A DNA stretch of 29,676 nt from an uncultured Oscillibacter sp. (lineage in GTDB: Bacteria > Bacillota > Clostridia > Oscillospirales > Oscillospiraceae). Positions within the stretch are counted from its first letter, which is position 1. Each line of letters begins with the position of its first letter. A program made the position numbers and the translations under genes. The notes under the pieces are model-generated. The model was not told the origin of the DNA, ran no database searches, and worked only from the letters and a program-made list of their open reading frames with translations. Positions 29,253 to 29,676 of the stretch are shown piece by piece. Location: NCBI GenBank assembly GCA_910584075.1, contig CAJTZI010000026.1, positions 1-29,676 of the forward strand. Direction: 5' to 3'.

Positions 29253-29676
29253 TTGGACACTGGAATCCATAACACATCCGAGATCGGGCGGCTGAAAAAG
29301 GTCCTGCTGCACCGCCCCGGCGGAGAGCTGGAGAACCTGATGCCGGAGTATCTGGAGCGGCTGCTGTTTGATGACATCCCCTACCTGCGGGAGGCGCAGA
29401 AGGAGCACGACGCCTTTGCCGAGTGCCTGCGCCAGCAGGGGGTGGAGGTGGTGTATCTCACCGACCTGGTGGTCAATTCCATCACCAGCGGCGAGGTGCG
29501 CAAGGCGTTTCTTCGCCAGTTCCTGGACGAGGCGGACGTCCGGGACCCCCGAATGCGGGAGTGTCTGGAGGAGTATCTGGGCAAAATGCCGGACCGGGAG
29601 ATGGTCTCCGCCATGATGGCCGGCGTCCGCAAAAGCCAGCTGCGCCAGGGCAGCGGGCGGCTGGGGGACTTTCTCC
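29253..29676 (+). CDS. arcA: Arginine deiminase, N-terminal part
   Basis: Arginine deiminase converts arginine to citrulline and ammonia, the first step of the energy-yielding ADI pathway. The first 141 residues are visible: (M)DTGIHNTSEIGRLKKVLLHR, PGGELENLMPEYLERLLFDD, IPYLREAQKEHDAFAECLR. The SEIGxLKxVLLHRPGxExEN and LLFDDIPYLxxAQxEHD motifs are the family's N-terminal signature; the catalytic cysteine lies beyond the window. The start is TTG 29253, supported by AAAAGGAG (29235-29242) 10 bases upstream and by alignment with the usual arcA N-terminus. It lies behind the terminator of the PilZ gene and appears to begin a separate metabolic unit. Confidence 0.95.
   Translation, partial: MDTGIHNTSEIGRLKKVLLHRPGGELENLMPEYLERLLFDDIPYLREAQKEHDAFAECLRQQGVEVVYLTDLVVNSITSGEVRKAFLRQFLDEADVRDPRMRECLEEYLGKMPDREMVSAMMAGVRKSQLRQGSGRLGDFL

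Overview
The window is a GC-rich chromosomal segment from a motile, Gram-positive-type anaerobe. The best guess is a Clostridia member near Oscillospiraceae (Oscillibacter, Flavonifractor or Intestinimonas-like). This rests on the Bacillus/Clostridium flagellar gene order (flgM-flgN-flgK-flgL-DUF6470-fliW-csrA), a stand-alone FhlB-type export-switch protein, SLH-domain surface proteins, sigma-D promoter boxes, GGAGG ribosome sites and an arginine deiminase. The genus is inference. No rRNA, tRNA, CRISPR array, insertion sequence or prophage is visible, and every intergenic gap is shorter than 300 bases.

Layout. (1) 1-695: the 3' end of a methyl-accepting chemotaxis receptor gene and its terminator. 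(2) 743-3829: an FtsA-like actin-fold protein fused to beta-grasp-like modules, followed by a bitopic membrane protein with a polylysine cytoplasmic tail and an acidic outer linker. (3) 5208-3775 (minus): an orphan ClpB-D2-like AAA+ ATPase whose 3' end overlaps the preceding gene convergently. (4) 12263-5321 (minus): a flagellar late operon from a sigma-D promoter through flgM, flgN, flgK, flgL, a DUF6470 gene, fliW, csrA and a 58-residue YjfB-like gene to a strong terminator. (5) 16993-12309 (minus): the chemotaxis operon cheA-cheW-cheR-cheB with a sigma-D-like -10 box and its own terminator. (6) 17015-29135 (plus), divergent from cheA: a FliK/YlqG-like gene, an FhlB-like gene, a PilZ gene, two very large SLH surface-protein genes and a second PilZ gene, ending at a terminator. 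(7) 29253 to the window end: the start of arcA from a TTG codon.

How the parts fit. Regions 4 and 5 are classic late flagellar and chemotaxis functions: anti-sigma control, hook-filament junction and its chaperone, FliW-CsrA translational control, and receptor signalling. Region 6 is the least ordinary part. Export-switch genes, two predicted c-di-GMP receptors and two S-layer-type proteins sit on one strand with ATGA start/stop overlaps, suggesting coordinated control of motility and cell surface by c-di-GMP. The other striking feature is a repeat family shared by the middle domains of FlgK and FlgL. It has the consensus aromatic-x-Y-L-x-x-D-G-x-G-T-x-D-x-x-E-A followed by N-P-x-Y-D, and its loop resembles a degenerate EF-hand.
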